Shown: positions 14,101 to 24,067 of the stretch, piece after piece | Position numbering within the stretch: position 1 is the stretch's first letter | Layout of the letters: each line of letters opens with the position of its first letter | Assembly (NCBI RefSeq): GCF_037975245.1 | Contig: NC_092577.1 | Span: 29,856,398-29,920,397, forward strand | Source: Apostichopus japonicus | Lineage: Eukaryota; Echinodermata; Holothuroidea; Aspidochirotida; Stichopodidae | Direction of reading: 5' to 3' | DNA: 64,000 nucleotides | Notes under the pieces: generated by a model | Seen by the model: only the letters and a program-made list of their open reading frames with translations | Database searches by the model: none | What the model was told of the DNA's origin: nothing | Position numbers and translations under genes: made by a program

Positions 14101-17100
14101 GTTTATATAAACATGGCCATGAATATATTTCAAGAGACAGTGTTACCAAAGATGGGAGGGGATGGGCTACAGGGGGGAGGGTGGGGGAAGAGCATAATTA
14201 ATGGCAGCCTCGTTATAACTAACTACAGAAGGGATGTACTGCATTTAACTCACAGATCTTGATGAGGAGATACCTCAGAGGATCTTAACAGATAAAAACA
14301 CAAAGACCTTTTCTCCTACCTACTTTGCCTCAAACTTGCTGTGCGTAACTTTGTTAAATATATTAAACATGTAAACATATTTCTACCATCATTCTAGCAT
14401 CTCTGTATGTTACCAAAAACCTTGCAAGTTTCAAACATCGTACAAACTCGTAAAACGGTCACAGAACGGGGAAAACATTTCCAATATTATTAAGACGAGG
14501 AACGAACAGAGACCGAGGGAGCTATTCTTAAAGGAACGTCCTACCTTCACATGGAGGTGTGAGCAACACTCGTGAATGAGATCGCTGTCTGGGACCCGTA
14601 GTTTACTGACGGACTTCACCAATCTCCTCGCGTACATCGGAACTATTTTCTGTACGTCGAGACGTTTCAACCGGAGGCCGAACGAGGGTAGCGATGACAC
14701 AGCTAGTGAGACGGGTGGTTCTTTGTCCGAAATTTCCTGTAGCAAAGAAAGAATTGAAAGGGGAGGTTTGTACTAATCTGCACCCTTTAACTTGTCACCA
14801 GATTAACCTAGTGCAGAGCAAAACCAAAACAAGGATGAGCAAGAGGAAACCATGTGCAAATTCGTCAAAAGTTGCAATTTCCTGTTTTGTAAGATTTCTT
14901 CAAGGGAATCTTCACATTATGGTGGCTACAATCCCTCCCCCTTCCCCCTCTCCCCTTCCCCCTCCCCCACGTGGTGTTTTAAGTCTTGATATATACCATA
15001 CACAATTTGCTAGAACAGAAAAATATTTGGGATTCTTTTCTCACCTTTCTGACATAGAGTGTTGTTAAGAACAGAGTCTGTACAATATTGGTTTTACTTT
15101 AACCTTCCTCCAGCTTTTTGGATTCAACTCCTGCCTCAATAAATTGAGCTATTCCCTGCCCCAACCCCAACCACCTGCCCCCTCCCCCACCCTCTCTAAA
15201 CCTTCATACACATCCATAGTTATTCTCAACCCACCATCGATGCACAATGGATATACAGATGTTGACCTACACAAACGATTTCTCAAGATATTTTGGGGAA
15301 GCAAAAGATGACGTTTTTTTTCTCCGATTTCTGTGACTTACGCAGAGTGTGTTCGGTCCTGCTGTGAACCGGGGGTGCTCTGCGAGGAGGAACTTTACGT
15401 CCAGGTCTAGTAAGGAGAATTGAGTTGATCGGGATGGAATATGCTCCTGCAGGGCAGATACTTGCTCGACGGTCGGGACCGGTCTGTTCTCGTCCACAAG
15501 CTCTGGATGGGGGAAAAGGGTCAGAAAACTGTCCGTTAATTATTTCTCTTGGACGTCTGTGGAGATATCACTGCAGTTCTACAAGACAATTATTAAGTGT
15601 GTGGGAGAAAGCATAACTTGGGGGGGTGATGTTTTGAGTTCTTGCAGGATCTAGCAGGACCGAAACATAAATAAATTAAGGATCACATTAAAACGAGACA
15701 GATAACTCAAATTGGAAAGATGAAAAAGATAAAATTAGACTGAAAAAATGGAAGAGTATTTGGATGGGAGTAAACTGATGGGATTAAGAATAACTGCCTC
15801 CATGATTGAAAAGAGATCAACATTTTTGTTAAAACACAAAGAGAGGCCCTGTCAGCCCCGTATGTAAGGGAACGCTCTCATGATAAAGTCCCCAGTTCGT
15901 GTCACTCCAAGATTAATGTATGTCGTCCAGTAACAGAGTGCTGACAATTGACAATTCATAATCATGGACGTTAAATATGAATCTAAGAGACTGATTTCGG
16001 TCAGCTTGCGGCTTTAATAAGCCAAATGAGGCTTCTTCGCGAGTTCCTGCTTGCAGGAGGATCTAACATACATACCAGGTTTCTCTCGACTGTAAGGTTC
16101 GTATTCATGATTCTGAGCACTGAACATCAGCTGCTGGAGACGATGAACCAGGGACGAGCTGATCGTTACCTGACACGGAGATAGAGTAAATTTCTTCCAC
16201 GAAAATTCCTTCCAAGTAAAGATAGGATCCCAAGCGGAGGCAGAGTTGTAACTCTCTGAATCAGACTCTGTGAGATGAAGAAAGATCGGATAAGAAACAC
16301 AAGAAATACAAAGCCAGATGTGAAAAGAGACCGGAAGAGTTACGTATTAATTTTAAAACAATGTAAACAGATCATCATGTAAGTTTAGTGGTTTTCTGTA
16401 CTGGCGTGCCCTCCCAAAAGTATGATGACCCAGGGGAGAGAAGTTGTAAAGATAACGCAGAAACAAAAGATTAACGGTTTACTTGAATAATTTAATAACT
16501 CAACTGGAGCAACGGTTTACTTGAATAAATTAACAACTCAACTGGAGCAAACTAAATATATAATATGAAACATAATTTACTTACAAGTCACAAGCTCACT
16601 ACACATGAATCAAACGTACTCACTCGCTCACAAGTGTTGGCTGGTCAACCATCCGTACTCACCGCCTCATTCGTAAGCTCTCCCAAACGTTTTCAAACAC
16701 AAGAAAGTTCTATCACACCACATGCACACACTCACACCAGTTGCACGCACGCACCACGCGCCCGATACGTTTGAAACCTCTGTTACGTAAATTAAACAGC
16801 GATGCTTCGATACAAGCGCACCATAGCCTAACGCTACACTATATACATGTACGCCCACACAAGAATACGCCTATCGTTACAATCGCTCATTTACAATCAC
16901 ATTAGCAAAAAACAATAACGCAAAAACAAACAAAAAAACATATTCAAATTTGCCTCTAACTGCATCTCACTGAAACGTGTTACCATATCCACGCAAGCAC
17001 CTACTCCCCCCCCCCCACAACACCCCTGTTCCCTCCCTGCGATGTATTCGAAAATCCAAACTTGAATCTTGCCTTAACGTACAACTGTCAAGACCATGTA

Positions 17101-20100
17101 ACGTTCAAGCAATTTTGACAGATTCTTACATAATAAATTTTTCCAAAAAAAAAGGAGCTCTGAAGGGCAAAATGACAACCCTGGCAAAAAAACAACAGAA
17201 CCAAACAGTGATTGACTTTTAAAGCTCACCGTTATCCTCTTCGAGCTGAACCATCGTAAAGACATAATCGGACCAAAACGCTCCAAACCGAGCCATGCCG
17301 TGTCGCTCGCCGAACGATTCGTGATGTTTCTCTTGGTCAAGAATGTACGATCCTCTCTTCCCCAGATTCTCCGGACAGACTGGATCGAAGAGCGAACCGG
17401 TCAAGTAGTTTAACTCTTGGCTCGAGATGTCTCGATTCCCGCAGGAAACGAAGGGTAATAAATCCTGCGACAACAAACGAAAAAGTAAGAAAAGAGAGAA
17501 AGAAAAAACTTGAAATTGCAAAGAGATTTTAACAACAACTTCCATGATCTAGTGGGGTATATTTTATTACGAAAAAGTTTTATACAATCTGTGCAGAGAA
17601 TGTATAGCAATTTCTGTACGCATGAAAAATAGTATCGCTATTAAGAGAAAAAATTCAGAGGACCCCCAACCCCTTACACTCTGTCTCTCCATGTGTTCCC
17701 TCTCTGACTCACGAGAAGTCAATGATCACCATTTCCAAAAGATCAGATTCTGAGGCAAAAACAAACCTTATGATGAGAGGGTAGGCTGCTTACTACTGTT
17801 AGTAGTAAGCCCCTGTCAGAAGGGCAACAGCCACAGGGCCCAGGGTCAATTAAAAAAAAAAAAAGGTACTTCATATGGGAGGGTGGAAAAACAAAGAAGG
17901 AATTATTTGGGAAAAAGGACATAAAAATTCTCATTTTTATAATATATATATACTCGGGAAAATAGAGGGTCCCTAGCGCCCCAGCCCGGGATTGGCACTA
18001 CACGGGGATAGCTATCGGTTTGTCTCGTGAGCATGCACACAGTGATGGTGCTTGTCTTGATCTTACCCGGTCATCGTCTAAAGTGATGTTGAAGTCATCT
18101 ACGCCACAGGTACAGTTTGCAAGGCCTTGGACGGACATGTGACTCAGACCGAGTTGGACGTTGAAGAAAGCCAGCCCCTGCATCGTAATTTCCAGAGACA
18201 TGCCGTGACCGGTCAGTTGAAGAAATGGCTGCACATGAAGCTTTCTGGAAGAACTGAATGGTCCGCCAGAGTTTGTAATATCGCTCAGCTGAAATAAAAT
18301 GTGCAAACGTCAACACAGATATTAACGGAGAAACTTAGGTGCCAGTTACTGACGGAGACGGTCTCTCGGAGTCACTTTTGTACCGATGGAAGCGATACCA
18401 AGGAATTTAGCTTCTCTGGTAACCTGTGCTCTAGCTATGAACTGAACCAAGAGCTACTTGTTTTTTTTTTATATTTCATATATATATAGATATTCTTTTT
18501 ATTGTCCTTAAAAGTTGCTATTGAATTTTAAGTTCAAGATTTGCTAGACAAAAAATGTTTTATGGCAGAACATTGGCAAAAGAAGATAGCACAAGTCTAA
18601 GAAATTGTGGGTTTTAATTGGTTTGAATGTCTTACTCGTTTTACTCGTTTATTTTTGTCATTGTTCTTAAGCTTAAGTGTGCACTTACTGTAAAACACAC
18701 ACATTTTACACCAGCAATCTTTTTTTCTGTACATCTTCAAAACTAAAACTTAATCAATGCTAATAAATATTGTATACAATAAAATACATTTGATGTAGAG
18801 TTTGTTGTCATGGTGATACCTTGAAGGTGAAACTGCCTTGTTGACAGTAAAATCCGACAGAGATGATGGGATCCTCTTTGCTCTTCTGACTCAAGCTTTC
18901 CTCATCCTCATCTTCATCATAACTAAATACTTCTGGAACGAGAGACCACGCCCAGCTGCTCCAGCCTTCTTCGTTTTGCCCTCTTTCAAGCAGGGATGAA
19001 AGCGCTATTCCCACCACAACAAAAAAACAAGAATATTTACCCAAATTTCAAACAGAAACATCTTTGAAATACACAAAGAACTCTACAGCCTTCTCATTCT
19101 TATTAACTATATAGGCTAGACTGCAGTATGTTTAGGTAAAGTGTTTTAATTTTTTTTTTTTTGAGGGTTTGAAGTAGCTGTAGTGACATTAATATAACAA
19201 GACTTACAATATGATTTCTGTCAAATTTCATTTCAGGAGGGAAAATATACTAGACAAACAAAGAAAAGAAAGAAACACAGCCAGATACTTGAGATTATAT
19301 CTCTGCATTTTAGGTGTTACAGTTTACATAAGTATAATAAACCACATGCCCATCCCTATAGAGACTGCAATGCATACTGTTTATATATATATATACAAAA
19401 CTGATTTCTTACCTGCAGAAGGGTCGTGCGTACTCGGCTCCACGAGGTCCATCTCCTTCGTAAGTAGACCGGGATCGGGTGGGTCGATGGTCCCGTAATA
19501 CAAGGCCAACAGTAACTGAACGAGCCTGATGTACATCGGCAGCTGGGTCTCTGACAGCGAGAGGTGCAACTCCTCGCAGAATGTGCTCGCTTTGATGATG
19601 TTCGCAAACCTCGCATTTAGACTCTCGAAGGTCATATGAACCCTGGTCGTGAGATTCCAGTGAAAGATCACCGGCTCTTGGTAGACGTCGATTTTGCCGC
19701 TGGCGTTTCTTCTGTCCAGGCAGACGGTGACGTCGGAAAACGCGCAGAGTCTCCTCAGGACCAACTCCGGAAGAGCGAGTTCCACGAAGGCTTTCTCCCA
19801 GGCTTCGTTCACCGCGAACGTCTCCACGGATTTGACGTTGACCGACAAAACGATGTCCTCCTCCACGTATTTCAGGATCAAGTTATTGATGACGATACGG
19901 ACATTGTTCGCGATCCGGCGTGTAAGAGATTGGATGTAGCTCGGGGTCAGCTCCGACCCGGCACCGGGTTTGGGCTTCTTCGTTTGGAGGACAGCCGGTT
20001 CCTCCTCCTCCCCACCCCTGCTGCTGGCCGTACTCTCGCTCTTGTTGTCACCGGTGGCAGCATCTTTCAACTTGAGGACAAACTGGATCGTGTTAATAGT

Positions 20101-20346
20101 GATGACAGCAGGCTCAGATCCCAGAGAGGTCCACGGAATGTGTATCTTTAACTCGTGGATATGCCCGCTTAGGAAACTCAACGGCAGGTTACCCAACTCC
20201 TTTTCCAGAACGTCTAACCGGAGATCGAGTTTTGCTAAGACGAGATCCCCACCCCATAGCGAGACTTGAAGATCTTCCGGCTTAATGTTCTTGATGTACT
20301 TGTTAACATAACTCAACAGGTACGGAGAAAGATAAGACTCCAGCAT
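458..20346 (-). CDS. VPS13B: VPS13B (COH1) orthologue, 5' half, 21 exons placed, partial
   Basis: Vacuolar protein sorting 13B belongs to the bridge-like lipid-transfer (VPS13/ATG2) family. It is a peripheral Golgi/endosome protein thought to carry phospholipids along a hydrophobic groove; loss of the human gene causes Cohen syndrome. Seen here: an ATG at 20346 opens the typical N-terminus (MLESYLSP, then SLWGGDLVL, the chorein motif). Exons then follow the order of the vertebrate protein, for example WSSWAWSLVPE, LVPMYARRL-type, FSWLIYEPK, IQWTVDKV, MEDRQYQ and NPALEWN. Exons: 20346-19413, 19004-18820, 18288-18067, 17464-17230, 16267-16076, 15502-15342, 14736-14545, 13926-13784, 12889-12711, 11817-11707, 11523-11371, 10461-10312, 9602-9418, (gap), 7380-7166, 6814-6460, 5620-5509, 5199-4423, 3223-3035, 1956-1842, 1595-1013, 589-458. 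All phases agree except across 9418/7380, where an exon is missing or unrecognised. About 1,840 codons are placed; family members are near 4,000 residues, so the gene continues past the left edge. No frameshift or stop is seen. Homology was judged from memory of the family. Confidence 0.95.
1013..1595 (-). CDS. VPS13B: VPS13B exon 21
   Basis: 583 nt, phase 0 to 1. IVCGHSVEANIASDLCLYLS, then ADSGFDSDVSHRS (equivalent of the DSGIGSDS motif), IIPFDLLLTGREISIFLYS, and KQKLELSVYNLRVQG. Acceptor CCCTTCTAG, donor GTCG|GTGAGT. Confidence 0.94.
1842..1956 (-). CDS. VPS13B: VPS13B exon 20
   Basis: 115 nt, phase 2 to 0. NPVVQEFSICCIAAPAITVN aligns with TPVLTDFSVRITGAPAVIF. Acceptor CCTACAG, donor CGAAG|GTACGT. 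Confidence 0.9.
2140..2498. mobile_element. TTAA-flanked MITE, copy 1, in a VPS13B intron
   Basis: About 359 bp, the same as the copy at 13056-13408. Left end GGGTGTGAAGACTCGCGC and right end AAGTCTTCAATGCC are imperfect inverted repeats. Left flank TTAA (2136-2139), right flank TCAA, so the target duplication has decayed. TTAA targets are used by piggyBac-type and some other cut-and-paste transposases; the family assignment is inferred. Confidence 0.7.
2692..3012 (-). mobile_element. tRNA-derived SINE in a VPS13B intron
   Basis: Minus strand: a tRNA-like head with box B GGTTCGATTCC, then a body ATTACGTTGTGTCCTTGGGC...TTGCCTCTC and an end AAAGCGCTATATAAAAATC followed by short A/T repeats. 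The same body occurs at 10503-10880 on the plus strand. The head starts about 25 bases past the donor of exon 19. Confidence 0.75.
3035..3223 (-). CDS. VPS13B: VPS13B exon 19
   Basis: 189 nt, phase 2 to 2. MEDRQYQLDVFNLGLFTASW and NPALEWNTSPP, nearly identical to EDRQYQIDL and NPALEWNTASS in vertebrates. Donor AAA|GTACGT. A SINE begins about 25 bases into the next intron. Confidence 0.94.
4423..5199 (-). CDS. VPS13B: VPS13B exon 18 (large internal exon)
   Basis: 777 nt, phase 2 to 2. HSFLSLIWTRA, then QRQFVNELIVSMQPVDVVVW, HLPLLYFDIQEVRCFLP and YADNPLPRMVIKKELF. These match the family order, including the ADNPLGR motif. Acceptor CCTTTTCAG, donor TTCAG|GTAGGA. Several plus-strand and other-frame ORFs over it are shadows. 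Confidence 0.95.
5509..5620 (-). CDS. VPS13B: VPS13B exon 17
   Basis: 112 nt, phase 1 to 2. MEDLTTSVDYQDIFSKITCK aligns with LEDLSASIDVQDVYTKVKCK in the vertebrate protein. Acceptor CTGTTACAG, donor GAAAG|GTTCGT (weak, but fixed by the phase of the next exon). Confidence 0.92.
5938..6433. mobile_element. TIR-bearing nonautonomous DNA element in a VPS13B intron
   Basis: 496 bp with 14-bp perfect terminal inverted repeats CAGGGATGTGCCCA / TGGGCACATCCCTG and direct repeats GATGTA at both flanks. The right part repeats the motif GTGCTGGGCGG three times. No transposase ORF, so nonautonomous; a hAT-like origin is possible from the CAGGG end. Confidence 0.7.
6460..6814 (-). CDS. VPS13B: VPS13B exon 16
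   Basis: 355 nt, phase 0 to 1. VDLLRKLSEQLLNHLP, a Ser/Thr-rich linker, then VKLAFWIQWTVDKVGVSL, equivalent to the VQWTLPKISVKL motif. Acceptor AACTCAG, donor AGAG|GTATGT. A TIR-bearing element (5938-6433) starts 26 bases into the next intron. Confidence 0.92.
7166..7380 (-). CDS. VPS13B: VPS13B exon after the gap (expected exon 15)
   Basis: 215 nt, begins with two bases of a split codon, ends in phase 0. FPWTVKADSFEIF and HFLEPLSIASTVAF align with the FPWTISLHNFSIY and LVEPMGCTSTLAV segment of the vertebrate protein. Acceptor CTTCGACAG, donor ACAG|GTCAGT. The start phase does not fit exon 13, so at least one exon is missing between them. Confidence 0.88.
7381..9417 (-). other. VPS13B intron(s) where an exon is expected
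   Basis: AT-rich, with a (TA)n tract at 8308-8331 and a poly-C tract near 8434. Around 9040-9110 there is a SINE-like phrase GTCCGTCGGATGGGGACGTT on the minus strand. About 80 residues of VPS13B should be encoded here by comparison with the vertebrate protein, but I could not recognise them. Confidence 0.5.
9418..9602 (-). CDS. VPS13B: VPS13B exon 13
   Basis: 185 nt, phase 1 to 0. Ser/Gln-rich linker, then KKRLYSLSEKLQQIVMQ. The acceptor GAATATTCAG abuts a 104/105-bp tandem array (9603-10126), so the array supplies the end of the intron. Donor GCAG|GTGAGA. Confidence 0.8.
9603..10126. repeat. Tandem array, 5 copies of 104/105 bp, with a 209-bp higher-order unit
   Basis: The motif CATAGCAAAAGTTGCAATGC recurs at 104- or 105-base steps (GCAAAAG at 9616, 9721, 9825, 9930, 10034). 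Two variants alternate (GTTGACC...ACTTTGC and GATGATC...ACATTGC), giving the order A-B-A-B-A. It ends exactly at the acceptor of VPS13B exon 13. ORFs inside it are by-products of the repeat. Confidence 0.95.
10312..10461 (-). CDS. VPS13B: VPS13B exon 12
   Basis: 150 nt, phase 1 to 1. GLSVLFLDVRGIALCFDP and FSWLIYEPKPK match the family. Acceptor CCTTCATCAG after a pyrimidine tract; donor CAAG|GTTAGG is weaker than its neighbours. Confidence 0.92.
10503..10880 (+). mobile_element. tRNA-derived SINE, full-length-looking
   Basis: tRNA-like head with box A TGGTCAAGTGG and box B GGTTCGAGTCC, body CATTGCGTTGTGTCCTTGGGC, and a tail of AAT repeats. It is related to the copy at 2692-3012. It sits in the intron upstream of VPS13B exon 12, antisense to the gene. 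Confidence 0.8.
11106..11147. repeat. (AT)n microsatellite
   Basis: About 21 AT units in a VPS13B intron. Other short (TA)n tracts are at 8308-8331, 44251-44300, 52497-52520 and 52656-52678. Confidence 0.95.
11371..11523 (-). CDS. VPS13B: VPS13B exon 11
   Basis: 153 nt, phase 1 to 1. PTPLMQGPEDT and SLVSFTIQ align with the LLQGPSDT and FTIQ motifs of the family. Acceptor GGTTGCAG, donor GATG|GTAAGG. Confidence 0.9.
11707..11817 (-). CDS. VPS13B: VPS13B exon 10
   Basis: 111 nt, phase 1 to 1. Encodes AVLEGSLSGMNVCFTINQIV and a short Gln-rich end. Acceptor TGTGACAG, donor GACAG|GTAGAA. Confidence 0.85.
12711..12889 (-). CDS. VPS13B: VPS13B exon 9
   Basis: 179 nt, phase 2 to 1. Contains VELPKIQFKATKPQMLLASH and LYQSW, aligned with the ELPNLTIQATRAQ block of the vertebrate protein. 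The acceptor ACGTAAAG follows a poly-T tract; it is the only AG that gives the right phase. Confidence 0.9.
13056..13408. mobile_element. TTAA-flanked MITE, copy 2, in a VPS13B intron
   Basis: 353 bp, TTAA at both flanks (13052-13055 and 13409-13412). Ends AGGGTGTGAAGACTCGC and GGCGAGTCTTCAATGCCT form imperfect inverted repeats. It is collinear with the copy at 2140-2498. No coding capacity. Confidence 0.8.
13784..13926 (-). CDS. VPS13B: VPS13B exon 8
   Basis: 143 nt, phase 0 to 2. Begins LFGLETALLLVP, then KKLSLPVYW across the junction to exon 9. Acceptor GTGATTAG, donor ACTG|GTATGA. Confidence 0.88.
14545..14736 (-). CDS. VPS13B: VPS13B exon 7
   Basis: 192 nt, phase 0 to 0. Contains GLRLKRLDVQKIVPMYARRL, the equivalent of the conserved PMYAEQL region. 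Acceptor GCTACAG, donor GAAG|GTAGGA. Confidence 0.93.
15342..15502 (-). CDS. VPS13B: VPS13B exon 6
   Basis: 161 nt, phase 1 to 0. Contains VSALQEHIPSRST followed by hydrophobic strands FSLLDLDVKFLL. Acceptor CCATCCAG, donor CTGC|GTAAGT. Confidence 0.92.
15848..16075 (+). mobile_element. tRNA-derived SINE (family S1) overlapping the splice donor of VPS13B exon 5
   Basis: Degenerate head, then the family body: CACTCCAAGATTAATGTATG, GACAATTCATAATCATGGAC, GCTTCTTCGCGAGTTCCTGC, GCAGGAGGATCTAA and a tail of ATAC units. The other S1 copies are at 34836, 39232, 46380 and 47746. On the minus strand the tail reads GTATGTATGT, and its first GT is the donor of exon 5. Confidence 0.85.
16076..16267 (-). 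CDS. VPS13B: VPS13B exon 5
   Basis: 192 nt, phase 1 to 1. Contains SSSLVHRLQQLM and NHEYEPYSRE, matching the family at this point. The donor CCTG|GTATGT coincides with the tail of a SINE inserted just downstream in the intron (15848-16075). Confidence 0.93.
17230..17464 (-). CDS. VPS13B: VPS13B exon 4
   Basis: 235 nt, phase 0 to 1. Contains YLTGSLFDPVCPEN and MARFGAFWSDYVFTM, matching the conserved stretch before the second strand block. Acceptor GTCGCAG, donor ACG|GTGAGC. Confidence 0.93.
18067..18288 (-). CDS. VPS13B: VPS13B exon 3
   Basis: 222 nt, phase 0 to 0. Begins LSDITN directly after FTFK and contains GLAFFNVQLGLSHMSV, a family-like beta segment. Acceptor TTATTTCAG, donor CGG|GTAAGA. 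Confidence 0.9.
18820..19004 (-). CDS. VPS13B: VPS13B exon 2
   Basis: 185 nt, phase 1 to 0. Acidic linker with WSSWAWSLVPE and the strand IISVGFYCQQGSFTFK, both at the place expected in the family. Acceptor GGGAATAG, donor AAG|GTATCA. Confidence 0.92.
19413..20346 (-). CDS. VPS13B: VPS13B exon 1 (first coding exon): start codon and chorein domain
   Basis: 934 nt, residues 1-311, ends in phase 1 at CTGCAG|GTAAGA. It holds the N-terminal chorein domain, the entry end of the lipid-transfer groove: MLESYLSPYL, then SLWGGDLVLAKLDLRLDVLE, HIPWTSLGSEP, NNLILKYVEEDIVLS. The start is chosen because the family begins MLESY at this point. A noncoding upstream exon may exist but I cannot place it. The long plus-strand frames over this exon are antisense shadows. 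Confidence 0.95.
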
Positions 20347-21769
20347 ACTGGATCTGGAAATCGACTTTACCCTCTCTTAAAAGGCCGGTGCGGTTGTAGA
20401 AATCTTGTCACTTTCATCCTTTCAAAAAAAACCCAATAACAACAAATAAATTTACATCTATTTTTCACATTAAACACATCAGACTGGACAGCTTCTAAAC
20501 AGATGACATCTATCAATGAAAGTGTCAGATTTCAAATTTTCCATATTTGAAGTTCTCGGTACAAAGCTCTGATCCTTTTTATCTGGTAGTTATGTTTTAG
20601 TTATTCTGGTAATTAATAAAATTCAAATGTTTACTCAAAATATTAGAACAATCTGAACTTGTATTAAAAAGCAACGTAACAGAATTTCCTTCCCATTTTC
20701 AGCCTTCTAGTGTAATCTGCATATTGATGAGCTTTGCTCTCATAGAATACACAGAAGTTTAATCTCAAACCAATAATTGATATCCAAAGTTTTTAATACT
20801 AAGGTGACGTAACATCATACATGTGAGTTGTGAGATGTCAAATGAACATATTTCTACTATCACATATTATTCATGAGTATTTGTTTGCAAAATGTTATTG
20901 TTGGTCTTTTGTGTACATTCTGAACAAAATAGCTCTTTCATGTATGTGCATAGTAATACACATGACAAAAATGTGCACAGTATGGAGGAAGAAGTTCTGT
21001 TTCATTTAAATGAGCTAAGTTTACCAAATTAAAAAACAAACAGGAACCTTTGAATGGGTCTCACAGGCCAATTCAAGACATATAACTGTGCCTAAAATGC
21101 AAGTATAAATTACATTAGCATATACTGTAGTGAACTCATTAAATACTGTCTAGGCCTTTAATTACGATTACATTTTACTTATTAACTGCTGCAGCTTCCA
21201 ACTACTTGCTTGCATCTATAATCCATAAATTACAGAGGCCGCTGGTGGCTTTCGGGTCCGATCACCATTTTTGTTTCTATTAAGTATTACGAATATGAGT
21301 ATTATGAATATGACGCACAATCAAAACAATACATCGCGCAACTAGTACACGTGCTTTTCGCATAAACGATTAGATCATTTATTATTATTCACATTCACGT
21401 AGCCTAGCTTTGATTACCTTTTGTATTTTTACGCGCTACAACAATAAACGTAATCTTTGCTTCCAATTCCTTCAATATTATTTGCTTTGGTCCTTCATCA
21501 AATGAGAATCGGGTGAACAATGAAATGACGAAAATGTTTTTTGCCTCCGTGGAATCTTTGCACAGTTGACCATAATCTGACACGAGAAACTTGCTGAACT
21601 GATGTTTTAAGAAAAAGTCAAATTGCATTGACATTATTATGACCCGTGAACAATATCTGATTTTTCGTTTAACTCCATGAGAAAGGACCCCGGTGGGGAA
21701 AACCAAAATCAGACCAATCACATTTGTGGGAAAACAGGTAATGAACATCTCCCGGCCTCGATATTCCAC

Positions 21770-21996
21770 CCGCTCCCCGTCCCACTTCCCGTCCCACTCC
21801 CCGTCCCACTTCCCCGTCACACTTCCTGTCACACTTCCCCATCACACTTCCCCGTCACACTTCACCGTCACACTTCCCCGTCACACTTCCCGTCACACTT
21901 CCACGTCGCACTTCCCCGTCACACTTCCCCGTCACACTTCCCCGTCACATTTCTCCGTCACACTTCCCCGTCCCACTTCCCCGTCCCACTCCGCGT
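21770..21996. repeat. Minisatellite, 10-12 bp unit CACTTCCCCGTCA-like
   Basis: About 18 imperfect copies of TCCCCGTCACACT. The repeat keeps several frames open, which explains the low-complexity ORFs here. Confidence 0.9.
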
Positions 21997-22799
21997 GCCG
22001 GCCTGCCTCCCTAGTCAGGCTATAGCTTCGATGAAGATTGCAGCAATTAAGGCTGTTTCAAGTACCCTCTGGGGTTATGCAAGGTAGTCAGGTTTGGGCA
22101 CACGGAATGGATTCGTGACAGGTGAGCTCTGTATTTCGGTTTCACCTGGGAGTTGTCTGCTGGGTATGCTTGCATGTTAAATGACACCATGTTTGAATGA
22201 AGGGCGCAAGCAAACTCATTCCCCTGAAGTTCGCCGACAGGGCTTGTATCGTCTAAACAACTTCATGTCTATTAAATTTGACCCTTGATCTAGATCTTGC
22301 TAACCTCTGCGGAGAAACGAAAACGTCACAAACTTATTCCTCTCATAGTTATTGCAGTGAAAAAGTGCAATTTCCAGTGAAATAGAAAATACTTCGCATA
22401 GGTTAAAAAAATAGTTAATAGGGTGTTTAATGTCTTCAATATAGCCAGAATTAACATTCTCTAAATTTATATGAAATATTTCTTTCAAGACATAAATCAT
22501 AATTGTTTGTCCCAAATTCTGCTTTGAGAGGACAAAGTCAAAAGAAATGTTCCGCTAGCGTTTCATTTTCGGTTTTGCAAAAGAAAAGAAACAAACTAGT
22601 GGGCGGGGAAGGGGGGGGGGTAGGCTGTAATTTTATGTAAAAAAGTTATTGGTACCTAATTTTCTATGAATAAAACGAAATTGAAAATATTATTTCTTAT
22701 TGTGATCCCTAACCGCAACTAAAGGAAGGGTAAACATATCACTACAGCGGTAATCATTACGGTGTTGCCTTGTTCCCATTTGGAAACGCCTTTGGTGAA

Positions 22800-22971
22800 C
22801 AGGCCGAAAATGCCTCCCAGATCGCAAATGGCACTTCCCATGCCTTGCAAGTTGCATCTAAGCATTTTATATTATGAAATTACTAGCGATATCATAAAAA
22901 CGTACACAAAAAAATGCTCAAGGGGGGAGGGCGATCGCCCCTTCGCCCCCCCCCCCTTGGCTACGCGCCTG
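22800..22971. mobile_element. hAT-like MITE (family C), 172 bp
   Basis: Ends CAGGCCGAAAATGCC and GGCTACGCGCCTG, flanked by a perfect 8-bp duplication TTGGTGAA (22792-22799 and 22972-22979). It shares its inner sequence with the element at 27462-27747 in the opposite orientation. Confidence 0.8.
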
Positions 22972-24067
22972 TTGGTGAAACAGCTATAGGTTACCCCGTG
23001 TGATACAAGAAGATGTAGTATATTTAAAAAGCCTTTAAATATTACCATTTGGTTGATAGGTATAGGTCTTTAAGTTAAATTTCCAAGCCCTTGGGATAGC
23101 TGAAAATTATGCCATAATACAGAGTAAAAGGGAAATATTAATATTCAACTTTGAAATGATGAGAGTATAATTCAACAAATTGCAATTAACAAATTGCTAA
23201 TAAATAGCCTTTTGGGGGTGGGGGGGGGTCACTATATCAGAATAGGAAATGTTGTTATCAATCTTGATAAACGAGTTATTGAGTAAACATTCATTAGAAT
23301 AGATATTGTTGTAAATGGGGGGGGGGGGGGGGGAGCAGATGGCAAATTCGGCAATATGAAATGTGTCCCGGAATGTAAGGAGGAAGATGTTCAAGACCTT
23401 AGCATGCATAGACTCAGGATGCGTGATCCAGTGGCGTCTCCAGGGGTTGGCCTGGGAGGCACGTTCTTTCCCCAAAAAAATCGTGCCCCCAGGTGCCCCC
23501 CAGAGGCGATTTGTAGTGTTAAGAAAATACTCAAACAATTTTTTTTTTTACAAAGGACGAAACGTATTATGTTCATCAGTAAAACTTCTTTCCACCGACC
23601 ATCAGAATAACCAGTCATTTTCTCACTGAAAAGGCCACAGGGGCCCCAGCGTGAACCGGTAGTGCTTAAACTTCACTACTACCCTGCATGAATTTAAATT
23701 TAAATTTTCAACACTCTTTTTCACGTTGTAAACTTTCCCCAGTTGGTAGCATCGTCTAAGAGTTTGTTTCAGAATCCCCGGTGTCCAGGGGCATTAACCT
23801 TCTGTAGTGATTTTAATGAAACTAACATATTTACAGTGTATTTTGTTGTCATGTGACCGGAACTGGTCATATGCTGTAAACGATGCACGCCCCGGTACTT
23901 GTTACGGTCAATGTTAGTCTCTGTCCATAACTTCCGTTACGTATCAATGGATGTATGTCATGATTGATGAGAACGCGTATATGGTATGTTGATCTTTATA
24001 TATTTAATATATATATCAAACCGCAAGGATGTTGAATTTAAGTTTTCCAGGAGTGTCTAAATCGATA

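Noticed and set aside
19636-20269. Plus-strand ORFs of up to 171 codons
   Set aside because: Antisense shadows of VPS13B exon 1, which has clear homology on the minus strand.
21404-21832. Minus-strand ORF of 142 codons near the VPS13B start
   Set aside because: Its N-terminal half is the CCCGTCACACT minisatellite and the rest resembles no protein I know; no splice support.
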